Shown: piece by piece, positions 1-9,485 of the stretch
Numbering within the stretch: position 1 is the stretch's first letter
Layout of the letters: the number at the start of each line of letters is the position of its first letter
Program-made: the position numbers and the translations under genes
Source of the DNA: Holothuria scabra
Lineage: Eukaryota; Echinodermata; Holothuroidea; Aspidochirotida; Holothuriidae
NCBI GenBank assembly: GCA_037179385.1
Contig: CM074200.1
Location: 33,545,884 to 33,609,883 of the forward strand
Length of the DNA stretch: 64,000 bases
Direction of reading: 5' to 3'
The notes under the pieces: model-generated
The model's database searches: none
What the model was told of the DNA's origin: nothing
Seen by the model: only the letters and a program-made list of their open reading frames with translations

Positions 1-538
1 CATAAGCTACCTCTTTGCAGTCTGGTCACTGTTTTTTAACACAATTTATCACGCTTCGGTGCCAGCACAGCCAGCCTACATGTGTTCAAAGAGATAAGCC
101 TATTGTCCTCGTCTGTTGAGACAGCTCTGGCTCCAAACTTGGCTTGCACTGAATAAACAGTCTCTGCCTTTATGAATGAGGTTTCCAGTGGGACTCTTGG
201 TTTACAGAGTGCTGGACGTGGCAGCTACTATTGACAGAAAGCTGATAATAGGAAGTCGGATTGACCTTGCTGTAACATCATTTTATCAACAAAAAGTGGG
301 GTGTCGGGTATAAATTGTGCAGAGGCAACCTTATGCCTAATAAATCTTGACTTATCAATTACGAAATATCTTGCAAGACTGCAAAAAAAAAAAAATCCCA
401 GGACCATTTTGTTTTGTTCTCAGCCATATTCCATCCCATTATTTACAATAAGTAAAAAGTATAGCTTTTGCGAGAATTAAAACTCTCTTTAAAATTCCCA
501 TGAAATTAACCCTCAATATGTCTGTCAATGGGACTTAC
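1..538. other. Intron sequence of the TXNDC9-like gene, no exon seen
   Basis: This stretch lies downstream (gene sense) of the third coding exon, which ends in a GTAAGT donor on the minus strand at 538. I looked for the next thioredoxin-fold exon on the minus strand and found none, so it should lie left of the window. No repeat was recognised. Confidence 0.5.
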
Positions 539-653
539 TTTTAAATGTTTATCCATAATGTTGCATCTTCTAAAGTCTGAATGGAAAAAATGAATCAGTA
601 CCTTCTCTTCTGATGTTGTAATATCTAATACCTCCTTTACTGTTTCCACCTCT
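539..653 (-). CDS. TXNDC9: TXNDC9-like exon 3 (start of thioredoxin fold)
   Basis: It is 115 nt long. The acceptor is TTTTCCAG before 653 and the donor GTAAGT begins at 538. The first base completes a Val codon begun in exon 2, and 38 codons follow, containing the core strand VLIHFFH and the single-Cys site FRRCNIMDKHL. A false donor (GTACTG) lies inside, but reading through it gives the expected family sequence, so the exon is not cut there. Confidence 0.8.
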
Positions 654-2838
654 CTGGAAAATAATGTTTTAAAGGAAAATATTTAAAAAAAAAAACTTGG
701 AAATAAATCTTTCTTTTTTAATCTCTTTTCCCACTTTACAGTTATTTTTTGTACAAACAGCACAGCAATTTCTGTTTGTAAAATATAGTAAATTCTTGGC
801 TTACTTGGAATATTTCATACACAGCACTATGCCTAAGTCTTAAAAGAAATTTAAGGAAATGAAAAGAAATTTGTGAGATTTTCATGCAAGTTGTTCAAAC
901 TTGTTTGGAGTGATTGCTCCATTTAATTTCCCTCAGGTTTTCCCTTTCTGTCTCTTTTCCAATGTGCATCTTAAAGGATCTCATATGATACACAATACTC
1001 AACTTGAGCAAATACTCTCACTTATTCTTCACATATTAAGTCAGCTTCTGTAAGGGTTGGTGGTGATTGCATCAACTCTGAGCTCTCTTTTAAAAATGAA
1101 CCCCTTCAAAACTGAGTTTTTTTTTCAAAATGAACCCCTTCAAAACTGAGTTTTTGCACCTCCAAAATTGAGTTATTTCCTGTAACCCTTTACTGTTGTT
1201 CGGGTCCAAAAGGACCCAGATGGAGAGCGGGGCTGTCACCCATCTTTACTGTTTCACCCGGAGCTCGAAACTGCGAGTAGCTACCCGAAAATTTGGCCAC
1301 AACAACGAGAGAGACAATAGTTTAAGGTCACGGGGTCAATAGCCTATGGAAGCTGATGCGGGGCGTGCTACGTCTGCTTTTCCGCCCACTCCTGAGGTGC
1401 TCAAATATGCCCCGATTGGAGCACAATGGTAAAGGGTTAATGTAGCAAATAAATAAGTAATTAAATAATGTCACATCATTAAGAGAAGCCCTTTCCTGAA
1501 TTAGTGCGACAGGTATACTTGTAGAAGCTGCAGTATTGAACCCCCACCCCATTTGGATAAGTATACCACTCCACTATAATACTGAAAAGAGTTTCATTTA
1601 TTCATGTGAAAATATACATATTTTTGCTACACTCCTTGCCTTAGCTGTTTGTACCATAACAGTTTGGAAGCACATCTTTCATCATATTTGAAAGGCAATT
1701 TGTAAAAGCTTGGTGATTATCTTAAGCATATTTTTTAGCCAGTTGACTGTCTCTTGGCTTTCCTTCTGAGAGAACTGTGACCTCATTTGGAAGTCTGACA
1801 AGACCTCTACTTACACATATGTCCCATAACCCTTCTCTGAAAATTTACGAAAATCTTCAACCTGGTTTTTCAGCTGCTCAAGTCTGGCTTCCCTAATGTG
1901 GGCTGGTATTTCATCATTTTCCAATTCTGCTAACAATTCCTACAAAATCCAAGAAAAGAGACCCTTAAAGTAACTCAACATTATCACACTTCAGGCTAAC
2001 AAAGTTGGCATGTGTTCACTTTTTTGAAATGACATGACTATACTACCACTGAGTAGACTCACAGTAAGTGGCTTAGTCAATCAGATGTTCAGCCAGACCT
2101 TTGTCAAGGGAAAGATTTTTTAGGCTGGTTGATGAGGAACTATATCATTTATTGTAGGTCTCCAGATGCACAGTACTGTAGTACAAAATTTCAACCTAAA
2201 TGCAATACATTTACAGTGATCGATTTTGCCATGCATCTTTTTCAAGCTTGTTTCATGGGGAAGGGAGGTTAACCAACAGATCCCCTTTCCCCTCCTTGGC
2301 AAAGTGTCTGCATTTGACACTTCTGTACGGTTCGTTCAAATACTGTACGTTTTCTAATGCTATGGAACTGTATGGTGCACAAAATATGTAAAACGTCCTA
2401 GTTCTTTATGAAGAAAATTTTTAATATGAACACCTATAAAACAAGAGGTCTAAACTTTTACTGGACAATATTTTAATAATTCCAACATAGTAAAATACTC
2501 CCCATGTGGGCTGGGGGTTGTAGAATATGCCCACGATATTTCACGCCTGTCAAAAGAGACGAGTAAAAGGAAGGGCTTGTAACATATTATTAACTGTATT
2601 TGAAACTGAACATGAAGTTGTATGGCATTCATTGAAAACCATATTTACCCTTCATCTTTTTATACAGCTGACACTTTATTATAAAACATTCATATTGTGT
2701 GTTATTAAACCTCTTCAAACTAACGAACACAATAAAATGTTTTCTTATGGACCCGCATACCTCTTCAGCCAATGCTTCATCTTTCAGTATCTGTTCAGCT
2801 TCTGCTTTTGTGGCATCTCCATTCATAACAGCAGCCAT
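539..2838 (-). CDS. TXNDC9: TXNDC9-like thioredoxin-domain protein, 5' part (three exons)
   Basis: Coding exons join(2838-2761, 1939-1815, 653-539) on the minus strand give 106 residues from a start in a good Kozak context (AACCATGG). Residues 1-67 are a charged, probably helical leader rich in Glu/Lys. The segment EKGYGTY near residues 61-67 matches the position of SKGHGEY in TXNDC9. From about residue 85 a thioredoxin-like strand begins, with VLIHFFHSDFRRCNIMDKHL; the family shows HFY..STFRCKILDRHL there. A single Cys replaces the CXXC redox motif, as known for TXNDC9. Family knowledge: TXNDC9 is a cytosolic co-factor of the chaperonin CCT/TRiC, affecting actin and tubulin folding. Intron 1 is phase 0 and intron 2 is phase 2, and all borders are GT-AG. 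The remaining thioredoxin fold and C-terminus lie outside the window. A related phosducin-like (PLP) protein is the main alternative. Confidence 0.8.
1093..1155. repeat. Short direct repeat, 34-bp period
   Basis: The motif AAATGAACCCCTTCAAAAC followed by TGAGTTTTT occurs twice, 34 bases apart, in the intron between TXNDC9-like exons 2 and 3. It lies just left of the piggyBac-like MITE. It looks like a local duplication. Confidence 0.8.
1186..1436. mobile_element. 251-bp piggyBac-like MITE, copy 1
   Basis: The ends are inverted repeats: CCCTTTACTGTTGT at the left and ACAATGGTAAAGGG at the right. TTAA follows the right end and the degraded GTAA precedes the left end. A TTAA target and ends starting CCC are features of piggyBac transposons. 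It carries no ORF of note. It is the same length as, and closely similar to, the copy at 33829-34079. Near the left end GGGTCC and GGACCC form a small palindrome. Confidence 0.75.
1815..1939 (-). CDS. TXNDC9: TXNDC9-like exon 2 (helical leader)
   Basis: It is 125 nt: 41 codons plus two bases. The acceptor is TTTTGTAG before 1939 and the donor GTAAGT starts at 1814. It encodes a charged helix (ELLAELENDE, then REARLEQLKNQVEDF) ending in EKGYGTY. This matches the leader helix and SKGHGEY segment of TXNDC9. Confidence 0.8.
1940..2760. other. Intron 1 of the TXNDC9-like gene
   Basis: Between the GTATGC donor at 2760 and the TTTTGTAG acceptor at 1940 I see no repeat family or additional exon. Short open frames on both strands look like chance. 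Confidence 0.6.
2761..2838 (-). CDS. TXNDC9: TXNDC9-like exon 1 with start codon
   Basis: It is 26 codons from ATG (CAT at 2836-2838), MAAVMNGDATKAEAEQ and on to ALAEE, then a GTATGC donor. An upstream TGTAG just before ATTACATAACCATGG could be an acceptor, so the 5' leader may be in a separate exon. Confidence 0.75.
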
Positions 2839-4090
2839 GGTTATGTAATCTACATTGCGTTGAATAATGATAAAATAGATCGTTAAACATGGAGCTACCA
2901 GCCTGTGAGAAGAAATAAAAGTAAGTCTACTGGTCAGACCCTGACCCTGCACCATCTCAACATTATTTTCATGTCTGTGAGAAAAACCACAGCTGATTGT
3001 CTGGACTTTTTTTTAAAAAAGGGGTTTGGGGTGTTTTCATCTTTTAATTTTTTTTTTCCATTCAAAATGGCCCAGGGCTTGATTTTTTAAGGTGTCTGAT
3101 TGTCCCGGACCACTAAAATTTTACCTTTTTTTCCTCAGAATTTATTAAAAAACAGCTTGCAACTTCACTTTTTTGTCTCCACACATCACATCTTTTTATT
3201 TTTCAAGACCAATTATATTGAACACACTCACTGTTTTGTGCAAAAAAAGTTTCAGATAAACAAATCCTTTTTGGGACAACTGAAAAAAGTGAATTGGTTG
3301 CCAGCAAGCATGGGCATTCTGTAGTTTACAGTATATAACTATGGCAAGGTGAACATGATAAACCTGAAGTGATCAAACAAATTTCTGACAAAAATATAAA
3401 TTTACAGTACTGCATGTAATTTTTAGAAATAAATATAAAAAAAATTCATGCTGCCACAAAAATGGGGGCAAGTGGGGACAACTAAGTGTTGCTTCTTTTT
3501 TTTTTTTCATTTCATTTTTTTTAACTGCAATATTTATGTTACTCATTCATTTTGTTTCATTTCTGTTCCTTAAAATGCATTTGTTATTTGGGATTTGAAT
3601 AGGCCTAAATTAAATAAGTAGGACTATTACAAAACCTTAGGGCTATTTACACAAAAAGTTTTGAATTTCTATGTCCACATACTGTACAGGGTTGAAAAAC
3701 TGTTTAAAAGGTCTCAATGAAAATAACTTAAGGTGGCAAAATGTGGCAGTAGGACCTGCCAACATACATCCTTGGGTCCTCATCCAACTTTGTTGCCTTA
3801 ATGGTGAGCCACTGTCTACGGTATCAACAATCCCTCTCAAGCGGAAGAATACATGTTGACTGGAACGTTCCCCCTGCAAACCAAACTTTACAGTCTGGTA
3901 TATAGGCCGTTGTAAGGAGCGAATAGCAGGAGTGGATTCAGTCATGTTCAGTGACTTGGAGTAACTGCAGAATACCCTGGTCAATGTTTTGATACTATTT
4001 AGGAGTGGAGTCATATAGTCCCTGTTACAGTACAGTATATGGTTCATCTTTGCACTCCTTGCACATATTTCCATTAGGCAGATAGGCGTA
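2839..4090. other. Region upstream of the TXNDC9-like gene
   Basis: This is AT-rich DNA with T-runs. A 154-codon open frame on the minus strand (3643-4107) has no recognisable domain or splice context and I do not call it a gene. The promoter should lie here or further right, but no TATA or other clear element was found. Confidence 0.4.
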
Positions 4091-4294
4091 CATGGAAAAA
4101 TTTTCAAAGGAAAAAATTTTTCTAATTTGCATGGTTATTTTGAGAATGATTCAACACACATTCTCTGTATACCATTGCATAAATTATTCCAAATTCACTG
4201 TGTCTTTATTCTGATGAGGTGTCGCAGTTGTACTGTAGTTCCTGTGACTGTTTATCAAATACAGTAGTATTTGATTTTTTTTTTGTATAACATA

Positions 4295-5025
4295 ACAGAT
4301 TGAAGGGCAAAGGAGGGCCAAGGCCCAATGAAATGCCCTGAAGTCCAAGACGTAATCAAAATCAAGCCACCAAAGCTTGACAACAGCCCCAAATCTTGTC
4401 AATGTTAACCTTAAAGCAGTGAACTGACGGGGAGTTAACTACCCAATCTGGTAGACAATTCCACTCGTTGACAACTCTCTGGGAGAAACTAAACTTCCTA
4501 ATGTCACACCTTGCAAAAGGCTTTTCCAGCTTTTTACAATGCCCACGCACCTGAGAATTTACTTTGAACCCTTAAATAACTACAAGTCAGAAGGGGATTC
4601 CTTTCACAAAGAAACTTGTAACGTTAAACCTGGAGCATGTCTCCCCTAATCCTTCTCAGCTCCAAAGTGGTAAGCCCTAGGTGTTTAAGCCTAGCATGAT
4701 AAGGTAAATTTCTCACCTCAGGTATAAGGTGAGTGGGTTTCCTCTGAACTTGCTCTAAAAGAAACTTGTCCTTTTCATAGAAGGGGCTCCAAGCCTGAGC
4801 TGCATAGTCAAGATGGGGTCTTACCAACTGCTTATACAAATTACCTGTAAGTACAATATCCTTACTAGAATTGATGAAATTCCTCTTGATCAATCCAAGA
4901 ACTCTATTAGCCTTTGAAGCAGTGGCTGCACACTGCCTTGATGACTTCAAATCCCCAGTAATTACAACACCCAGATCTTTCTCAAAGGTGACATTACTTA
5001 AAACACTACCATTCATGTTATAATC
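4295..5025 (-). mobile_element. CR1-like LINE fragment, 5'-truncated
   Basis: It contains only the C-terminal end of a reverse transcriptase ORF and a short 3' UTR, on the minus strand. It lies inside the 110-bp tandem array, so it inserted after the array formed. The exact target duplication could not be fixed; GTATAACATAAC on the left and ATGTTATAATC on the right are candidates. Confidence 0.7.
4385..5016 (-). pseudogene. CR1-like reverse transcriptase C-terminus, broken
   Basis: The translated minus strand shows FEKDLGVVITGDLKSS, ANRVLGLIKRNFI, LYKQLVRPHLDYAAQAWSP, LGLTTLELRRIRGDM and then DIRKFSFSQRVVNEWN.LP. This is the usual order of the RT thumb and C-terminal region in CR1-type LINEs. 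An in-frame TAA follows GDMLQV at about 4622. A frameshift near 4560 separates it from the FSFSQRVVNEWN block. The palm domain with the YADD-type site is missing, so no enzyme can be made. Confidence 0.8.
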
Positions 5026-5479
5026 ATTCTACTGCATAAATTCATGTAAGATCCCTGCATTTGCATTTTGAAGTGGAGTCCAGTAATACTCATAGTCCCA
5101 GATGCTGCTTATCAAGTAATATTTGTTTTGTTTTTACACCTTTGCATTAATAATTCCAAGTCCACTGCACATCCATTCTGAAGTGAAGTTGCCGTTGTAG
5201 ACCTGGCACTTGGCTGTTTATCAAATAGGCCTAATGATTTTTTTATTCTTTTGCATGAATTAAAGTAAGTTCACTGCATTTCCATTCTAAAACTAAAAGT
5301 GGAGTTGCAGTAATAGTCCCAGTGGCTGTTTTTAAAATATCCATTTTTTGTTTGTACACCTTTGCATAAATTATTTCACTCAACTGCACCTCCATTCTGA
5401 TGTGTAGCCTAGTTGCAGTCGTACAGTACAGTAGTCGCAGTGGCTGTTTATAAAATGTATTTTTCTGGCCTGGAGTTGT

Positions 5480-6040
5480 AGTGGCAGTTCTCGAGGACTG
5501 ACTGCCACTCCAGGAGTCTCAGTGAATTGAGATTTGGAACAGGATATTCTGCAGTTGTACCAATTAGAACGTAGGCTGTGGATCATAGGACCCACCATTA
5601 TCAATACACTCCTATTATTATCCAGCTCCATGCATGGCTTAGGTTTGGGTGGGGTGAGTACTGTAACTTCAGTGTTAGTATTAGTTCCACGAGAATTATC
5701 AAGTACTACTGGGCTAGGGGGGCGAAACGAGTGTTGCAGTTGGAGTACGATATCTAGGCTAAAAAGTAATGTAAAATCACAAACCTACCACTCCTCTGAA
5801 AAAGACTTCTGTAGAACACCCCTGCTGGGAATCACTTTACTTCCCCTTAAAATAACTTCTATGACCACGGCCAGCCTGAGCAAGTAAATTGTGTTGCCAA
5901 GTGCGAACATGCAAGCTAGCCGTTGCTACAGTACCTACCTAGTCAGTGTAACCCTTTTGTCCAGGGCAGGGCATTCCTCATTTGGTATTTGCATTTCTCT
6001 CTGCGCAGCTGCATGGCCTGGGTTACTTGGACCACCAGAT
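5480..6040. other. Unassigned DNA left of the LINE nest
   Basis: Open frames here (for example 5534-5887) show no recognisable domain. The right boundary is the 5' truncation of the older Tx1/L1-like LINE near 6045. Confidence 0.4.
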
Positions 6041-6044
6041 CTTG

Positions 6045-7774
6045 CTTTAAGACCGATTACTCTCCTTAAAATATTGACTATAAGATGGCTGCCAAGGCCA
6101 TTGCAAACCGTTTAAGAAATGTCTTGCCACAAATTATTGGTGATAATCAAACGGGTTTCATGAAGAATCTCTTTATTGGAGAAAATATCCGGTTTACTTT
6201 AGATCTAATAGATTATTGCAAAGAAAAATGTATTTCTGGCCTTATCATGTTCGTAGATTTTGAAAAAGCCTTCGATACTCTTGATTGGAATTTTTTACAT
6301 TACTGTTTAAGGGAATTTAAGTTTGGGGACTCTTTTATAAACTGGATCCATACTTTCCAGAACAATAGTTTATCGTGTCTTACAAACAATGGTTACTCCT
6401 CTAAATAGAAAGAGGCGTTAGACAAGGTTGTCCCCTCAGCCCGTATCTGTTTATCATTGCAGTTGAAATTCTGGCCCCAAAAGTTAAATGTAGTCATATA
6501 ATTAAAGGTCCATGCATCCTAAACCAGGAAATCAAAATTTTACAATATGCGGATGATACAACAATCTATTTAGACAATAGCCAAGGGTCTATCCAGGCAA
6601 TGTTTGATATGTTACATGATTTTGGAAACACCTCTGGCTTAAAAGTAAATTTTGATAAAACTATTCTATATCCCCTTGGACCATTTGCTCACACAAAGCC
6701 TTATTTTGTTGACTACTACCCTTTTACCTGGTCGAAGGGGCCAGTAACTTTGCTGGGTATCACGTTCACTTGTAATAGGGAAGATCTTTTCCATCTAAAT
6801 TTTCCCCCAAAATTGTCTAGGCTTAAACGGGTTTTGAATCTTTGGAAATCTAGAGATATTACACCGATTGGAAGAAATATTATTTTTAAAACCTTTGCAA
6901 TTTCACAACTTGTTTTTCTGTTTCAAACTCTTCCAGACCCTCCGACAAGTTTTATTACAGATCTAAACAAAATTCTTTATGGTTTTATTTGGAATGATAA
7001 GCCAGAGAAGATCAACCGGCATACCATGATTAGTCCGACTAGTTTAGGGGGGTTAAAGGTAACCCACTTAGAAAGCTTTATTAAGAGCTTGAAGATTTCA
7101 TGGATTAAAAGGATATCTAGATGGAAGTAAGGGTGCTTGGAAGATTTTTTTGATTTGTCATTTGAGAACTGTTGGAAAAGATTTTTATTTTAAATGTAAT
7201 TTAAATAAAAAAGATATTCCACATATAGACAATTTTTTTATAGCTGATGTTTGTAAAGCATGGTCTACGTACTCTCAGTTTCCAGAATCCAATATGTAAG
7301 TTTGAAAATGAGATAATCTGGAATAACTCAAATATTAACGTGAATGGTAACACTGTGTTTTATGACTTTTTACATTCGAAGGGCATTGATTATGTTTACA
7401 GCTTTTTTGAAGAAAATGGGAGGTCATTCATGTACAATGCTTTCTTAACTAATTATAACTTAGAAAATTTTCCATTTACAGTTTACAATGGATTGATTTG
7501 TGCTATTCCTACCTTGTGGAAACAAGAGTTGCAAGAAACAAGCTTCTCAAAAAATCATTGTGAAGAATTACTTAACATTTTGCTTAATCAGCAGCATGTC
7601 TCAAAATGGGCATACAATATTTTAATTAAAGATATCCTCATCCCACCAATTGCATTGAATAAATGGAATTTAATATTCAACTTTGATGATGACGTCTGGT
7701 CAAACATTTTTTTAAGTCCGTGGTTTTCAGTTAGAGATGCAAAACTCCAATATTTTCAGTTTAGATTTTTACAT
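6045..7774 (+). mobile_element. Older Tx1/L1-like LINE, left part (RT region)
   Basis: It is 5'-truncated: similarity starts at RPITLL, the usual RT entry motif. The palm follows with VDFEKAFDTLDW (about 6255-6290), RQGCPLSPYLF in another frame (about 6415) and LQYADDTT (about 6540), then SGLKVNFDKT. C-terminal blocks continue to the FQFRFLH codons, where the frame is cut by the inserted element. At least three frameshifts or stops (near 6408, 7130 and 7250) make it a dead copy. The C-terminus resumes at 13775 in the same frame. Confidence 0.85.
7759..7774 (+). repeat. Target-site duplication, left copy
   Basis: GTTTAGATTTTTACAT at 7759-7774 is repeated exactly at 13759-13774 (17 bp if the preceding A is counted). 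The two copies bracket the inserted LINE and mark its integration in the older LINE. Confidence 0.92.
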
Positions 7775-7921
7775 GGTTCGAGCCTAACATGGCGGTGTAA
7801 ACGAAGGTGTTGTTTGGGGCTCTCGACGAATTTCAATTTATCCACGTGAAATTACTTCGATATACCATGAATTTGGGCTGAAGAGGTAGGATTTTATCTA
7901 CGCTTTCATTTTTTGCGAGTT

Positions 7922-8737
7922 ATGATCCGAAAACGAGGACGGCCGGTTGGAAGTTGGGGCATAAGAAAAAGACAGGCCATGGCACAATTACAGAAACAGA
8001 CATCTTCCGCACCCGCCAACGTGTCATCACGTGACAACGATGAATCTGAAGTGGAATCTATTACTGAACGAGATTTTCCTTCTGAAACGGAAATTGGTGA
8101 AGAGTTAGCCAAAAAACTCGAGAAAGCTATCGAAAAAGCTATTAGTGCCTTTTCTTCTGACTTAAGAAATTTGAAAAGTGAACTTAAGAAGGAACTTACA
8201 GCTCAGACACGTAAAGTTAATAAATTGGAAAAGGAAAACAAGGAACTCAAAGAAAGGTGTCAGTCTATGGAAGAAAGAGTTTCTAAGTTGGAATCAGAAA
8301 ATCGTGATCAGTTTGCCCTGATAAATAAGCAAGAGAGGTTCTCTAGACGTAATAATGTACGTATAGTTGGGCACGCCACTTCAGAAAACGAGAACTGTAT
8401 TCAGATCGCCAAAGCAGTATTTCGTGAAATTGGCCTAAATGATTGCCATATTGAGAGGGCCCACAGAGACGGCAAGATCGTGGAGGGTCGGAGCCAACAT
8501 ATACTGGTGAAGGTCTCATTTCACCAAGATAAACTATTCTTATTGAAACATGCCAGATTAAAGCTGCAACAGAAGCCATATTTCCTCACTGATGACCTGA
8601 CCCGATTGGATTTGATGGAGAAGAAGAAGTGGAAAATTCAAGTTTCTCAGTTATATCGTACGGGCACTAAACTTCGTTTTGCTGGAGGGGTCTGGAGACA
8701 GCCTGATGGCCGCCCGTACAAATTTGCTGACGAATAA
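7922..8737 (+). CDS. LINE ORF1 protein (L1 ORF1p-like, Transposase_22 type)
   Basis: It is 271 codons from the ATG at 7922; an in-frame TTG at 7913 is a less likely start. A basic N-terminus (KRGRP) is followed by a Ser/Glu-rich stretch. A long heptad-type coiled coil spans about residues 55-140 (rich in LEK, KELKER, KLES). Next come SRRNNVRIVG, the entry of the RRM-like nucleic-acid-binding domain of L1 ORF1 proteins, and a C-terminal domain with IERAHR and a basic end. Family knowledge: ORF1p trimerises and coats the element's RNA. The frame is uninterrupted, unlike ORF2. Confidence 0.85.
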   Translation: MIRKRGRPVGSWGIRKRQAMAQLQKQTSSAPANVSSRDNDESEVESITERDFPSETEIGEELAKKLEKAIEKAISAFSSDLRNLKSELKKELTAQTRKVNKLEKENKELKERCQSMEERVSKLESENRDQFALINKQERFSRRNNVRIVGHATSENENCIQIAKAVFREIGLNDCHIERAHRDGKIVEGRSQHILVKVSFHQDKLFLLKHARLKLQQKPYFLTDDLTRLDLMEKKKWKIQVSQLYRTGTKLRFAGGVWRQPDGRPYKFADE

Positions 8738-9485
8738 CTTATATCAGGTGATCATTCAACTTATAGCCAAATTATTTCTTATGTTGGGTTGGATTTTCTT
8801 TTCTTACTGTAGGGAGAGAACTTACAATGTGGTTTGCACAAATTCATATTATTCCCTACGTTTTGTTAACGATCTTCAACTGATTCTTTCAGTTTTTACT
8901 CAATCTTCGCCCTTTGTGATGAGGAAGAGTTGGTTATTTAACAAGGATAACTTTTGTACTGTAGTGGACGATTTTGTTTCTTTGGATCGAGACATCCGAT
9001 TATTTTGTATCTAGATGGTTTATCATATGTGATATGGTTGGTATAACACCGTTTATTTACTGTACTTTCAACACTGAGTATACACCAGTGTTACCTATTC
9101 TATATGCCTTCCTCTGTCGAGCATTAGTTTGTAGTTATATCCGCTTGTTTACATTTTAGCCCGTTAGCCGCTGGTTAGTGCTATGAATCTATTGCCCTTT
9201 CGTTGGGCCATTTGCATCTGGGGTGTGTTCATGGCCATAGGATTCTTATACTATTGCCTTGTTAATTCCTACAGTTGGATTGACGTATTTTTCTCTTTGT
9301 GTTTTTCCTGTGCTCTTATGTGTGTATGTGCTTGTTTCTTTTTTATTTTTTTTCTTGTTCTTGTACCTCCATTTATCAACGTTGTATATATTGTATATAA
9401 TGATTGTGTTTTCAGTGCAAGTATACTGTACTTACAGGTTTACTATTGAGCCCACCTGCATTTTTTTAAGTATTTGTATTATGAA
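8738..9485 (+). other. Long spacer between LINE ORF1 and ORF2
   Basis: There are 748 bp between the ORF1 stop and the first ATG of ORF2. It is T-rich on the plus strand and its short frames encode hydrophobic, low-complexity peptides that look like chance. The spacer is far longer than in mammalian L1, so ORF2 translation probably needs something other than simple re-initiation; that is inference. Confidence 0.6.

Larger units (their letters stand above)
4172..5470. repeat. ~110-bp tandem repeat array interrupted by a LINE
   Basis: Diverged units begin at about 4172, 5033, 5144, 5252 and 5362. Each opens with GCATAAATTA or a variant, then CACTGCA, CATTCTGA, GTTGCAGT, GGCTGTTTAT and a T-rich end with TTGTACACCTTT. 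The spacing of the last four units is 108-111 bp. The first unit is separated from the rest by the CR1-like fragment at about 4295-5025. A more degenerate unit may lie at 4125-4171. Confidence 0.75.

Noticed and set aside
3643..4107. 154-codon open frame on the minus strand
   Set aside because: No domain, no codon pattern like the real exons, no splice context, and it lies in a T/A-rich region upstream of the TXNDC9-like gene.
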